A stretch of 64,000 nucleotides of DNA from Arthrobacter sp. NicSoilC5 (GTDB lineage Bacteria; Actinomycetota; Actinomycetes; Actinomycetales; Micrococcaceae): NCBI RefSeq assembly GCF_019977395.1, contig NZ_AP024660.1, positions 2,232,001 through 2,296,000 of the forward strand, read 5' to 3'. Every line of letters starts with the position of its first letter. The stretch's first letter is position 1. Of the stretch, positions 16,067-23,339 are shown piece after piece. The notes beneath the pieces were generated by a model that searched no databases, was not told where the DNA came from, and was given only the letters and a program-made list of their open reading frames with translations. The translations under genes and the position numbers were made by a program.

Positions 16067-17653
16067 ATGACAAAGCTTCGAAACCGGATTACGGGCCCCG
16101 CCCCCCTGGCCGCACTGGCAGGCGTGGTGGCGGCCGCCGTCGTACTTGCCGTTGCGGAGCTGATCGGCGCATTCTTCACCGCCCGGGCAACGCCCCTGTT
16201 TGCCTTGGGCTCGACGTTCATCGACTTCACCCCGCCGTGGATGAAGGACTTTGCGATCGCCACCTTTGGGACCAATGACAAGGCCGCCCTGTTCGTGGGC
16301 ATGGGCCTGACCATCGCTGTGCTGGCCTGCATCCTGGGCGTGGTGGCCTACCGGAAGTGGGCTCTGGGAGTCCTGGGGGTCCTGTTCATGGGGGCCGTGA
16401 TCGTGGCCTGCGTGGTGACCCGCTCCGGCGTCAGCGGCGCGGACGCCATCCCGTCCATTCTGGGAACTGTTGCCGGCCTGGCGGTCCTGCGCCGGCTCAT
16501 GGTGCCGCTGTGGGGGCTGAAGACGTGGCCTGAAGCGCCGGCGGACCAGGCGGACGACGACGACGCCCCGCAGCAGGGTGCGGGCACCAACCGCAGGCGC
16601 TTCTTTGCCACTGCCGGGGTTACCGCGGTGGCCGCCGGTATCGCCGCCACCGGCGGGAGGCTACTGGGTGCCGCCCGCAGCAACGTCGCCAAGGCACGCG
16701 AAGCGCTAACGCTGCCGGCGCCGGCAAAGGCGGCGTCCCCCGTACCGGCCGGGGTCCAGTCCCCGGTCCCGGGCGTCACCTCGTGGCTGACACCCAACAA
16801 CGACTTTTACCGCATCGATACGGCCCTGAGCGTCCCGGAAATCAACATTGATGACTGGCAACTGCGCGTGCACGGCCTCGTGGAGCAGGAGATCACGCTC
16901 ACCTTCAAGGACCTGCTGGACGCACAGCTGATCGAATCCCATGTGACCCTCACCTGCGTGTCCAACCCGGTGGGCGGCAACCTCGCCGGCAACGCCAAAT
17001 GGCTGGGACTTCCCATCCGCGAGGTCCTTGCCCGCGCCAAGCCCAAGGACGGTGCGGACATGGTGCTGTCAAAATCCATCGACGGTTTCAGCGCCTCCAC
17101 TCCCCTGGAGGTCCTGCAGGATGACAGGGACGCCATGCTGGCTATCGGCATGAACGGCGAACCGCTGCCGCTGGAGCACGGCTACCCGGTGCGGATGGTG
17201 GTTCCCGGGCTCTACGGCTTCGTCTCCGCCACCAAGTGGGTGGTGGACCTGGAGGTCACCCGTTTCGCGGACAACAAGGCCTACTGGACCGAGCGTGGCT
17301 GGTCCGAGCGGGGTCCCATCAAGACCATGGCCCGCGTGGATGTGCCCAAGTCCTTCGCCAAAGTGCCTGCCGGGAAGGTGGCCGTGGGTGGTACCGCCTG
17401 GGCCCAGACGCGCGGCATCGCCAAGGTGGAAATCCAGATCGACAACGGTGACTGGGCGGAAGCCACGCTTTCCACCGAGGCTTCCACCGTCACCTGGCGC
17501 CAGTGGTCCTACGAGTGGGATGCCACGCCGGGCCCGCACTACATCAAGGTCCGCGCCACCGACGGCACCGGGGAGGTCCAGACGGACAAGCGTGCCGATC
17601 CGGTTCCCGATGGCGCCTCCGGCTGGCAGTCGGTAATGGTCACGGTTCAGTAG
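16067..17653 (+). CDS. Membrane-anchored molybdopterin oxidoreductase, sulfite oxidase family
   Basis: 528 residues. The first 150 hold several membrane helices (PLAALAGVVAAAVVLAVAEL, AALFVGMGLTIAVLACILGV). An internal twin-arginine segment NRRRFFATAGVTAVAAG follows near residue 180, suggesting that the catalytic part faces outside. The molybdenum-cofactor domain has YRIDTALSVPEI and TLTCVSNPVGGN with the Mo-ligand cysteine at residue 297, and VVPGLYGFVSATKWV. The C-terminal dimerisation domain (AQTRGIAKVEIQID) is complete. Family members oxidise sulfite or reduce oxidised substrates; which applies here is unknown. Degenerate repeats follow the stop codon. Confidence 0.9.
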   Translation: MTKLRNRITGPAPLAALAGVVAAAVVLAVAELIGAFFTARATPLFALGSTFIDFTPPWMKDFAIATFGTNDKAALFVGMGLTIAVLACILGVVAYRKWALGVLGVLFMGAVIVACVVTRSGVSGADAIPSILGTVAGLAVLRRLMVPLWGLKTWPEAPADQADDDDAPQQGAGTNRRRFFATAGVTAVAAGIAATGGRLLGAARSNVAKAREALTLPAPAKAASPVPAGVQSPVPGVTSWLTPNNDFYRIDTALSVPEINIDDWQLRVHGLVEQEITLTFKDLLDAQLIESHVTLTCVSNPVGGNLAGNAKWLGLPIREVLARAKPKDGADMVLSKSIDGFSASTPLEVLQDDRDAMLAIGMNGEPLPLEHGYPVRMVVPGLYGFVSATKWVVDLEVTRFADNKAYWTERGWSERGPIKTMARVDVPKSFAKVPAGKVAVGGTAWAQTRGIAKVEIQIDNGDWAEATLSTEASTVTWRQWSYEWDATPGPHYIKVRATDGTGEVQTDKRADPVPDGASGWQSVMVTVQ

Positions 17654-17721
17654 CCACGGTTCAGCAGAAGGTCACGGTTCAGTAGATGGCCACTCCCGCG
17701 TAGATGACCACGGCTCAGCAG
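17641..17721 (+). repeat. Four degenerate copies of CACGGTTCAGTAG at a gene 3' end
   Basis: The last bases of the molybdoenzyme gene, CACGGTTCAGTAG (17641-17653, including its stop codon), recur at 17655-17667 (CACGGTTCAGCAG), 17673-17685 (identical to the first) and 17709-17721 (CACGGCTCAGCAG). The copies are irregularly spaced and lie between this stop and the asparaginase gene. Confidence 0.85.
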
Positions 17722-17744
17722 GGGCTGGCCCATAGACTGGCCGT

Positions 17745-18761
17745 ATGCCGCACAATCCGCACGCAACCTTTACCGTGGACTCCGCCGTCGAACTGGCTGT
17801 GATTGAACGCAGCGGCTTCGTGGAGTCGCGGCACATCGGCTCCGCCGTCCTCCTGTCCGCCGACGGCGCGGTGGTGACCGAGCTGGGCGACATCAATACG
17901 CCCATCTACGCCCGGTCCGCCCTGAAACCGTTCCAGGCGCTGGCATCCATGCAGTCCGGCGTTCCGCTGCGTGGCGCCCAGGTTGCCATCGCATGCGGAA
18001 GCCACACAGGATCCTTGGACCACATGGACGTCGTGGCTGGAATGCTCAAGGCGGCCGGTGTCCGCGAAGACCAGCTTCAATGCCCGGAAGCGTGGCCTCA
18101 GGACGAAACGGCCCGGAACTGGCTCGTGCGCTCCGAGAAGGGGAAGTCGCGGCTGGCCTACAACTGTTCCGGAAAGCACGCCGCTTTCCTTTGGGCCTGC
18201 ACGGAGAACGGGTGGGATACCCACAGCTACCTGGAGCCCAACCACCCCCTGCAGCAGCGGGTCCGCAGCGTCATCGAGGAGTACACCGGCGGGAAGATCG
18301 CCCATCTTGGGATTGACGGCTGCGGCGCCCCCCTAGCGGCCGTTTCCCTCAAGGGCCTGGCCCAGGCATACTCACAGCTCGCCAAGGCCCCGGGCGACCA
18401 CAGCTACAGCGCCAGGGCCGCAACGATCGCCACGTCGATGCTCGATTATCCGTGGGCCGTCCAGGGCCGCGGCGAAGCCAACACCGTGGTCATGGACGAG
18501 CTGGAGATCATCGCCAAGATCGGGGCCGAGGGTGTGCTCGCAATGGCCACGCCCCAGGGGGTCTCGGTCGCCGTGAAAATCCTGGACGGGAACATCCGGG
18601 CAACCTCGCTGGTGGCCCTGACCTTGCTTGCCGCTGCCGGCGCGGTCGAGATCCCGGGGGTTGCCAGCGCCTTGGAGAAGGTGGTGGAACCCGTGCTGGG
18701 CGGCGGCCGGCCGGTCGGCAAGATCCGGTTGGGGCCGGCGGTTTCGGCACTCCTGGATTGA
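17745..18761 (+). CDS. L-asparaginase II family protein
   Basis: 338 residues of the thermolabile, Rhizobium-type asparaginase family (AnsA of R. etli), distinct from the E. coli enzymes. Recognisable blocks are VIERSGFVESRHIGSAVLL, YARSALKPFQALA with the serine/lysine pair of the active site, IACGSHTG, YNCSGKHAAFL and GIDGCGAPL. It would hydrolyse asparagine to aspartate and ammonia in the cytoplasm. The gene has no signal peptide. It is followed 38 bp later by an SCP2-like gene on the same strand. Confidence 0.9.
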   Translation: MPHNPHATFTVDSAVELAVIERSGFVESRHIGSAVLLSADGAVVTELGDINTPIYARSALKPFQALASMQSGVPLRGAQVAIACGSHTGSLDHMDVVAGMLKAAGVREDQLQCPEAWPQDETARNWLVRSEKGKSRLAYNCSGKHAAFLWACTENGWDTHSYLEPNHPLQQRVRSVIEEYTGGKIAHLGIDGCGAPLAAVSLKGLAQAYSQLAKAPGDHSYSARAATIATSMLDYPWAVQGRGEANTVVMDELEIIAKIGAEGVLAMATPQGVSVAVKILDGNIRATSLVALTLLAAAGAVEIPGVASALEKVVEPVLGGGRPVGKIRLGPAVSALLD

Positions 18762-18799
18762 CACCCGTCTCCACCCGACGCGAAAGGAAGACTGAGAGC

Positions 18800-19177
18800 A
18801 TGGCCGTAGCCCGCCGTCGTATTGACGTCCAGGAAGGCAAGGCAGCGCTGAAGGCATGGCTGGAAGCTGCGCAGCCGCCGTCGGGCACTCCCCTGCCTCG
18901 GACCGTTCTGGCCACTGCCGTGCGGTACTCCCTGGAGGAGTTGACGGCGCGGGCGCCGGGCAACTCGGTCGAGGTGCGGGTTCCGCCCTTTGGCGTCACC
19001 CAGTGCGTGGAAGGCCCACGGCATACGCGCGGGACCCCACCTAACGTCATTGAGTGCGACGCCGCCACCTGGCTTGCCATGGTCACCGGCCGGATGGCGT
19101 GGGCGGACGCGGTCGCTGCCCACAAAGTGGCGGCGTCCGGCCTGCGTGCGGACCTCTCGGCCCTGCTCCCCCTCTAA
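18800..19177 (+). CDS. Sterol carrier (SCP2-like) family protein
   Basis: 125 residues from the ATG at 18800 with GAAAGGAAG upstream; longer frames upstream have no support. The sequence (AVRYSLEELTARAPGNSVEVR, PPFGVTQCVEG, CDAATWLAMVTGRMAWADAV) matches the small actinobacterial sterol-carrier family, which has the hydrophobic-pocket fold and includes mycothiol-related maleylpyruvate isomerase tails. No catalytic residues can be pointed out. It is probably co-transcribed with the asparaginase gene. Function unknown. Confidence 0.75.
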   Translation: MAVARRRIDVQEGKAALKAWLEAAQPPSGTPLPRTVLATAVRYSLEELTARAPGNSVEVRVPPFGVTQCVEGPRHTRGTPPNVIECDAATWLAMVTGRMAWADAVAAHKVAASGLRADLSALLPL

Positions 19178-19195
19178 CCTGGCCCCACCTGCGGG

Positions 19196-19861
19196 TCAGA
19201 TGGAACGGGCAGCCGGATCCACCTCGGCCGGGCGCGCCGCTGCATGCGGGACCCGGTTCTGCAGCCGGGTGGACAGCGCCGCCACCACGGCAAAAGCAAA
19301 AGCGCCGAGCGCGATCAGGACCGACATCACGGCGACCGTGCCGTAGCCGGCAGCCCTCGGATCAAGGAATGGGTACGGGTACCAGTCCACGATGGGGCCC
19401 CGGACCAGGCTGTAGGCAAGGTAGAGGACCGGAAACGAAAGCCACACCAGGGAGGTCCGGACCGGGATCCGGGTCCGGGGCAGGTCCACCAGCCAGTCGA
19501 TGACCATAACGGTGGGGATGGTGTAGTGCAGCACTACATTGATCCACGGGATGGGTGTGTTCACGTCCACGTCACTGAGCAGCAGGCTGTACGTGATCCC
19601 AGTAATGGTCATGTAGACGGTGGCGGCGCCGCGGAGCAGCTCGAGCCACCGCGGGCTGCTGCCTTTCCACGCGTACCAGCCCGCGGTCGCCAGGGTCACG
19701 AAGGCGATGATGTTGGACTCGATGGTGAAGTAGCTGAAGTAGTTTCCGGCTTTGGCCCCGGGCACGTTCTGGACCAGGTGCAGGAACTGGAACAGCACCG
19801 CCACGAAGCCCAGCAGTGCGAACCAGAAGCGGAAAAGGGCCAGTCCCCTGTTTGCGGTCAT
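19196..19861 (-). CDS. Pr6Pr-type integral membrane protein
   Basis: 221 residues with six hydrophobic segments: LFRFWFALLGFVAVLFQF, FSYFTIESNIIAFVTLA, AATVYMTITGITYSLLL, VLHYTIPTVMVIDWLV, SLVWLSFPVLYLAYSLV and GTVAVMSVLIALGAFAFAV. The motif YFTIESNI and the layout are those of the Pr6Pr family, related to the FAR-17a/AIG1 lipid hydrolases of eukaryotes. The bacterial role is unknown. It converges on the SCP2-like gene with only 18 bp between. Confidence 0.82.
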   Translation of the reverse strand: MTANRGLALFRFWFALLGFVAVLFQFLHLVQNVPGAKAGNYFSYFTIESNIIAFVTLATAGWYAWKGSSPRWLELLRGAATVYMTITGITYSLLLSDVDVNTPIPWINVVLHYTIPTVMVIDWLVDLPRTRIPVRTSLVWLSFPVLYLAYSLVRGPIVDWYPYPFLDPRAAGYGTVAVMSVLIALGAFAFAVVAALSTRLQNRVPHAAARPAEVDPAARSI

Positions 19862-19915
19862 GGCCTGATCCTAGGGCCTTCTTTATGGCCGGCCCCGCAG
19901 CACTGCCCGGGGTGG

Positions 19916-20677
19916 CTACCCGCGTCCGATGAAGGGCATGCCCGCGGCGGTGACCACTAGCGAGCCCACGCTGGCCGAGGCGGGCATGTTGGCCATCATC
20001 AGCACCGCGCGCGCCGCGTCCGCCACCGGGAACATGGGTTCCACCTTGCGGCTGCCGTCCGCCTGCAGCGCCCCGGAGCCGACGCCGATGGTGTCCATGA
20101 TCTCGGTGGCCGTGTTGCCGATGTCGATCTGCCCGCAGGTGATGCCGTAGCCGCGGCCGTCCAGTTCAATGCTCTTGGTCAGGCCGGTCATGGCGTGCTT
20201 GGTGACTGTGTAGGCCACAGTCCTGGGGCGCGGCGAATGCGCGGAGATGGAGCCGTTATTGATGATCCGCCCGCCCTGCGGCTCCTGCCCCTTCATGGCC
20301 CGGACGGCTGCGGCGGCACACAGCATGGATCCCGTGAGGTTCACGGCCAGCGTTGCGTTCCAGTCCGCCAGGCTGATTTCGTCCACACCGGCCGCCGGGC
20401 CAAAGACGCCGGCGTTGTTGAACAGCACGTCCACCCGTCCCCACTGTTGCCTGGCCGCCTCGAAAAGCCGTTCGACGTCGTCGGGCCGGGTGACGTCGCA
20501 CGGCACCACCAGCGCGTCCGGGCTGCCATCCGCGGTTTCCTTCAGCTGCGCCTCCCGGCGGCCGGCAAGTGCCACGCGGTAGCCGTCGGCCAGCATCTGC
20601 CGGGCAACCTCCCTGCCGATGCCGGATCCGGCCCCGGTGACGACGGCTACTCTTCGGACCTGCTGGGGGGTGCTCAC
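19916..20677 (-). CDS. Short-chain dehydrogenase/reductase
   Basis: 253 residues from a GTG start with AGGAG 7 bp upstream. The Rossmann motif TGAGSGIG is at about residues 15-22, NNAG follows, and the catalytic Ser (NNGSISAHSP) and YTVTK are present, so it is an intact classical SDR using NAD(P). It starts 14 bp after the racemase stop and is the last gene of a permease-racemase-SDR operon, which suggests a role in degrading the compound taken up. The substrate is not evident. Confidence 0.88.
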   Translation of the reverse strand: MSTPQQVRRVAVVTGAGSGIGREVARQMLADGYRVALAGRREAQLKETADGSPDALVVPCDVTRPDDVERLFEAARQQWGRVDVLFNNAGVFGPAAGVDEISLADWNATLAVNLTGSMLCAAAAVRAMKGQEPQGGRIINNGSISAHSPRPRTVAYTVTKHAMTGLTKSIELDGRGYGITCGQIDIGNTATEIMDTIGVGSGALQADGSRKVEPMFPVADAARAVLMMANMPASASVGSLVVTAAGMPFIGRG

Positions 20678-20691
20678 GGTGTTCTCCTGGC

Positions 20692-21435
20692 TCAGAGCTG
20701 TGCCGGCACGGCCGGCGTGTTCAGTGGCCAGCCTATGACGGTCTTGGGCCTTGGGGCAGCGAAGGTCCGCACCTTGGAGGTGGACAGGCGCATCCTGACC
20801 AGTGATTCAGCGATGGTCACCGCGGCGGCCACACCGTCCACCACGGGAACGCCGGCCCGCTGCCTGATCTGTTCGTCCAACCCGGCCATGCCGCCGCAGC
20901 CCAGGACAATGACCTCGGCCTTGTCCTGGGTGACCGCCAGCATGGCCTGGTTGATGATGGCTTCCACGGCGCGGTCCGGCTCCTCCTCAAGCTCCAGCAC
21001 GGCCATGCCGCTGGCCCGGACTGAGGCGCACCTGGCGTCCAGCCCGGCCAGCTTCAGCCGGTCCTCAATGAGGGGAACCGTGCGGTCCAAGGTGGTGACC
21101 ACGGAGTATTTGTGGCCCAGGAACATGGCCGTGCTGGCGGCGGCCTCCGTGATGTCCACCACCGGCACGTCCAGGAGCTCCTGCAGCCCTTCGCGGCCGT
21201 GTTCGCCATAGCCGGCCTGGATAACGGCGTCGAACGGTTCCGGGTAGGACGTGACGGCATCCATGACAGCGATGGCAGCCAGGTAGCTTTCGAAGTTTCC
21301 TTCGCAGGAGTCCGCGCCAAACCTCGGGGTGATGCCGACGATTTCCGTCCCGGCTGCGGCCACGCTCCGTGCAGAGGCCGCAATCGAGTCGGTCATCGAC
21401 GAGGTGGTGTTGACGTTTGCGACGAGTATGCGCAT
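20692..21435 (-). CDS. Asp/Glu/hydantoin racemase family, probable allantoin racemase
   Basis: 247 residues from the ATG at 21435 (AAGGAA about 8 bp upstream); the frame extends further but without support. The start MRILVANVNTTSSMTD is the N-terminal substrate-binding signature of the family, and the two catalytic cysteines appear as ADSCEGNFES and VLGCGGMAGL. Family members racemise hydantoins, and HpxA racemises allantoin. It lies 25 bp after an NCS1 hydantoin/allantoin-type permease, and the window holds further ureide genes, so allantoin is the likeliest substrate. That substrate is inferred from context. Confidence 0.82.
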   Translation of the reverse strand: MRILVANVNTTSSMTDSIAASARSVAAAGTEIVGITPRFGADSCEGNFESYLAAIAVMDAVTSYPEPFDAVIQAGYGEHGREGLQELLDVPVVDITEAAASTAMFLGHKYSVVTTLDRTVPLIEDRLKLAGLDARCASVRASGMAVLELEEEPDRAVEAIINQAMLAVTQDKAEVIVLGCGGMAGLDEQIRQRAGVPVVDGVAAAVTIAESLVRMRLSTSKVRTFAAPRPKTVIGWPLNTPAVPAQL

Positions 21436-21460
21436 GGGGTGGTTCCTTAGTGGGGTGGGC

Positions 21461-23029
21461 TCAGTGGGTGCTGGCGACGGCGATGGCCTCGCCGTCGTGG
21501 TCCACGAGTCTTTGGTTGCGGTCGGCGATGAAGAAGTAGAGCGTTGCGGCGATACCGGCGGCAAAGAACCAGGCGAACGGCGCCGCGGCGGCCAGCCCCG
21601 GAACGAAGGCGATGAGGAGGGCCAGGACGGCAGCGGGAACCATGGCGATAATCGCCCTGGGGTTGACGCCCTTCTTGTAGAAGTACGCCCCGTCCGGGGA
21701 CGCCGTATAGAGTTCCGGCACGTTGACCATGCCACGCCGGATCAGCCAGTAGTCAGCCATGACGACGCCGAACAGCGGGCCGAGCAGCGCACCGAGGCCG
21801 CCAAGGAAGTACACAATGACCAGTGGGTTGTTGTAGAGGTTCCAGGGCAGGATGAGAAGGCCGATCGTGGCCGAGACCATCGCCGCCTTGCGGAAGTTGA
21901 GCCGCTTGGGGAACAGGTTGGTCAGCGCATAGACGGGGGCCACGAAGTTGGCCATCAGGTTCACTGCGATGGTCAGGATCAGCAGGGCAAGGCAGGCCAG
22001 GACCAGGAACAGCGTGTTGGGGATGGTCTGGACGATGTCCGACGGGCTCTTGATGATGGTGCCGTTGATCTTGAACTGGCCGCCGGCCATCACCACCACA
22101 ATGGCTCCGAAGAGCAGCATGTTGATGGGGATGCCCCAAAAATTGCCGCGCACTACAGCCTTCTTGGATACCGCGGAGCGGGTGAAGTCGCAGAAGTTCA
22201 GGACGAAGGTGCCGTAGATGGAGACCCACAGGGCGCCGCCGGCGAAAATAGTGAGCCACATTTCCGGCCCTTCCAAGGCCTTGTCCGAGGACCAGGCAAT
22301 GCTTCCTCCTGCTTCCACGAAGATCCAGACGGCCATCGCGGCCATGGTGGCAAGGATGACGGGGCCGGCGAAGGCCTCGTACTTGCGGATCATTTCCATC
22401 CCGAAGCTGACGATCACCAACTGGACCACCCAGAGGGTCACGAATGCCATCCAGCCCAGCGTGGACAGGCCCAGGATGGAGTCTTTGTCCACGTCTGCCA
22501 ACGCAGGAAACATGGCTACGAGCATCACGCGGAACACCACGGAAGCGAGGTACGTCTGGATGCCGAACCAGGCCACAGCCACGGCACCGCGGAGGAGGCT
22601 GGCAATCTGCGCTCCCCTGATACCAAAGCTGATGCGGCTCATGACCGGAAAGGGAACACCGGTTTTGACGCCCATGAATCCGGAAAGCGTCAGGAGTCCG
22701 AACAGCAGCGCCGCGCCAATGCCGAGCGCCATGAGGATCTGCCACCCACCCAGGCCCAAGGCAAACAGTCCAATGGCAAAGGCGTAGTTGCCCAGGCTGT
22801 GCACGTCATTCGCCCAAAGGGTGAAGATGCTGTAGCTGGTCCAGCTGCGGCCGGCGCGCTTGGTTGGGGCAAGATCGGAGTTGTACAGGGAAGGGCTGAT
22901 GGCCGTGCCCGAGGCGGCGCTGGCTGATTCGCAGAGGGCTTCAACGCTGCCGGCGGGATGTGCTGCAGGAGCTGACGGCACTGTCACGCCCTGCTCAGCA
23001 TCAACGCCCGCCGTGGGAGGGGTTTGCAT
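21461..23029 (-). CDS. NCS1 nucleobase/allantoin cation symporter
   Basis: 522 residues with about 12 membrane helices. The N-terminus (LYNSDLAPTKRAGRSWTSYS, FTLWANDVHSLGNYAFA) and the loop GNFWGIPINMLLF are typical of NCS1 transporters related to the hydantoin permease Mhp1 and allantoin permease PucI. It would import allantoin or a related ureide with a cation. It heads the operon with the racemase and SDR genes. A dyad of the TTYCGYRWTRTGRAA type lies 60-75 bp upstream of the start and is a candidate regulator site. Confidence 0.9.
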   Translation of the reverse strand: MQTPPTAGVDAEQGVTVPSAPAAHPAGSVEALCESASAASGTAISPSLYNSDLAPTKRAGRSWTSYSIFTLWANDVHSLGNYAFAIGLFALGLGGWQILMALGIGAALLFGLLTLSGFMGVKTGVPFPVMSRISFGIRGAQIASLLRGAVAVAWFGIQTYLASVVFRVMLVAMFPALADVDKDSILGLSTLGWMAFVTLWVVQLVIVSFGMEMIRKYEAFAGPVILATMAAMAVWIFVEAGGSIAWSSDKALEGPEMWLTIFAGGALWVSIYGTFVLNFCDFTRSAVSKKAVVRGNFWGIPINMLLFGAIVVVMAGGQFKINGTIIKSPSDIVQTIPNTLFLVLACLALLILTIAVNLMANFVAPVYALTNLFPKRLNFRKAAMVSATIGLLILPWNLYNNPLVIVYFLGGLGALLGPLFGVVMADYWLIRRGMVNVPELYTASPDGAYFYKKGVNPRAIIAMVPAAVLALLIAFVPGLAAAAPFAWFFAAGIAATLYFFIADRNQRLVDHDGEAIAVASTH

Positions 23030-23088
23030 AGGGGTCTCAATTCTTTGGAGTATTCCGTGTGGTGAGGCCGACCTGCGTCGTTTCTGTT

Positions 23089-23105
23089 ATTCCACATTGC
23101 GGAAA
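23089..23105 (-). promoter_or_regulatory. Candidate operator of the allantoin-type permease operon
   Basis: On the minus strand the bases read TTTCCGCAATGTGGAAT, with TTCC/GGAA arms around GCAATGT. The core TTCCGCAATGTGGAA resembles sites ahead of the guanine deaminase, malic enzyme and a small gene in this window. It lies 60 bp upstream of the permease start. Confidence 0.5.
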
Positions 23106-23279
23106 CGAGATATTGAATAGTGAAATAAGAGTATGACCCGGGTCACTGCGGGTCAAGTGCCGCAGGGTGCCCAGCCCGGTCACAATGCGTTCCTTCGGGG
23201 CCGCGTGCGGCAATCCCCGCGCTGGTGGCACCCATCACGTTGACCGGCCGACAGGCTGGCAGTAATCTCATCTAGCAAT

Positions 23280-23306
23280 AATATTTTCTCGCAATACGAA
23301 AATATT
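23280..23306. promoter_or_regulatory. 27-bp inverted repeat upstream of aceE
   Basis: The arms AATATTTTC (23280-23288) and GAAAATATT (23298-23306) are perfect reverse complements around the 9-base spacer TCGCAATAC. The repeat ends 33 bp before the aceE start, so a protein bound there would block initiation. The 10-mer AATACGAAAA inside it also occurs upstream of the malic enzyme gene (45597-45606). Confidence 0.65.
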
Positions 23307-23339
23307 GCCTAATGCATTCAATGACGAAAAGAGGCTGCC

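Larger units (their letters stand above)
23030..23339. other. 310-bp divergent intergenic region between the NCS1 permease and aceE
   Basis: No reading frame here looks coding. The permease side holds the dyad at 23089-23105 within an AT-rich patch (23080-23132) that has several GAAA/TTTC elements. A central stretch of about 120 bp is GC-rich and featureless to me. The aceE side has a long inverted repeat at 23280-23306. The gap therefore seems to carry two independent regulated promoters. Confidence 0.6.
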
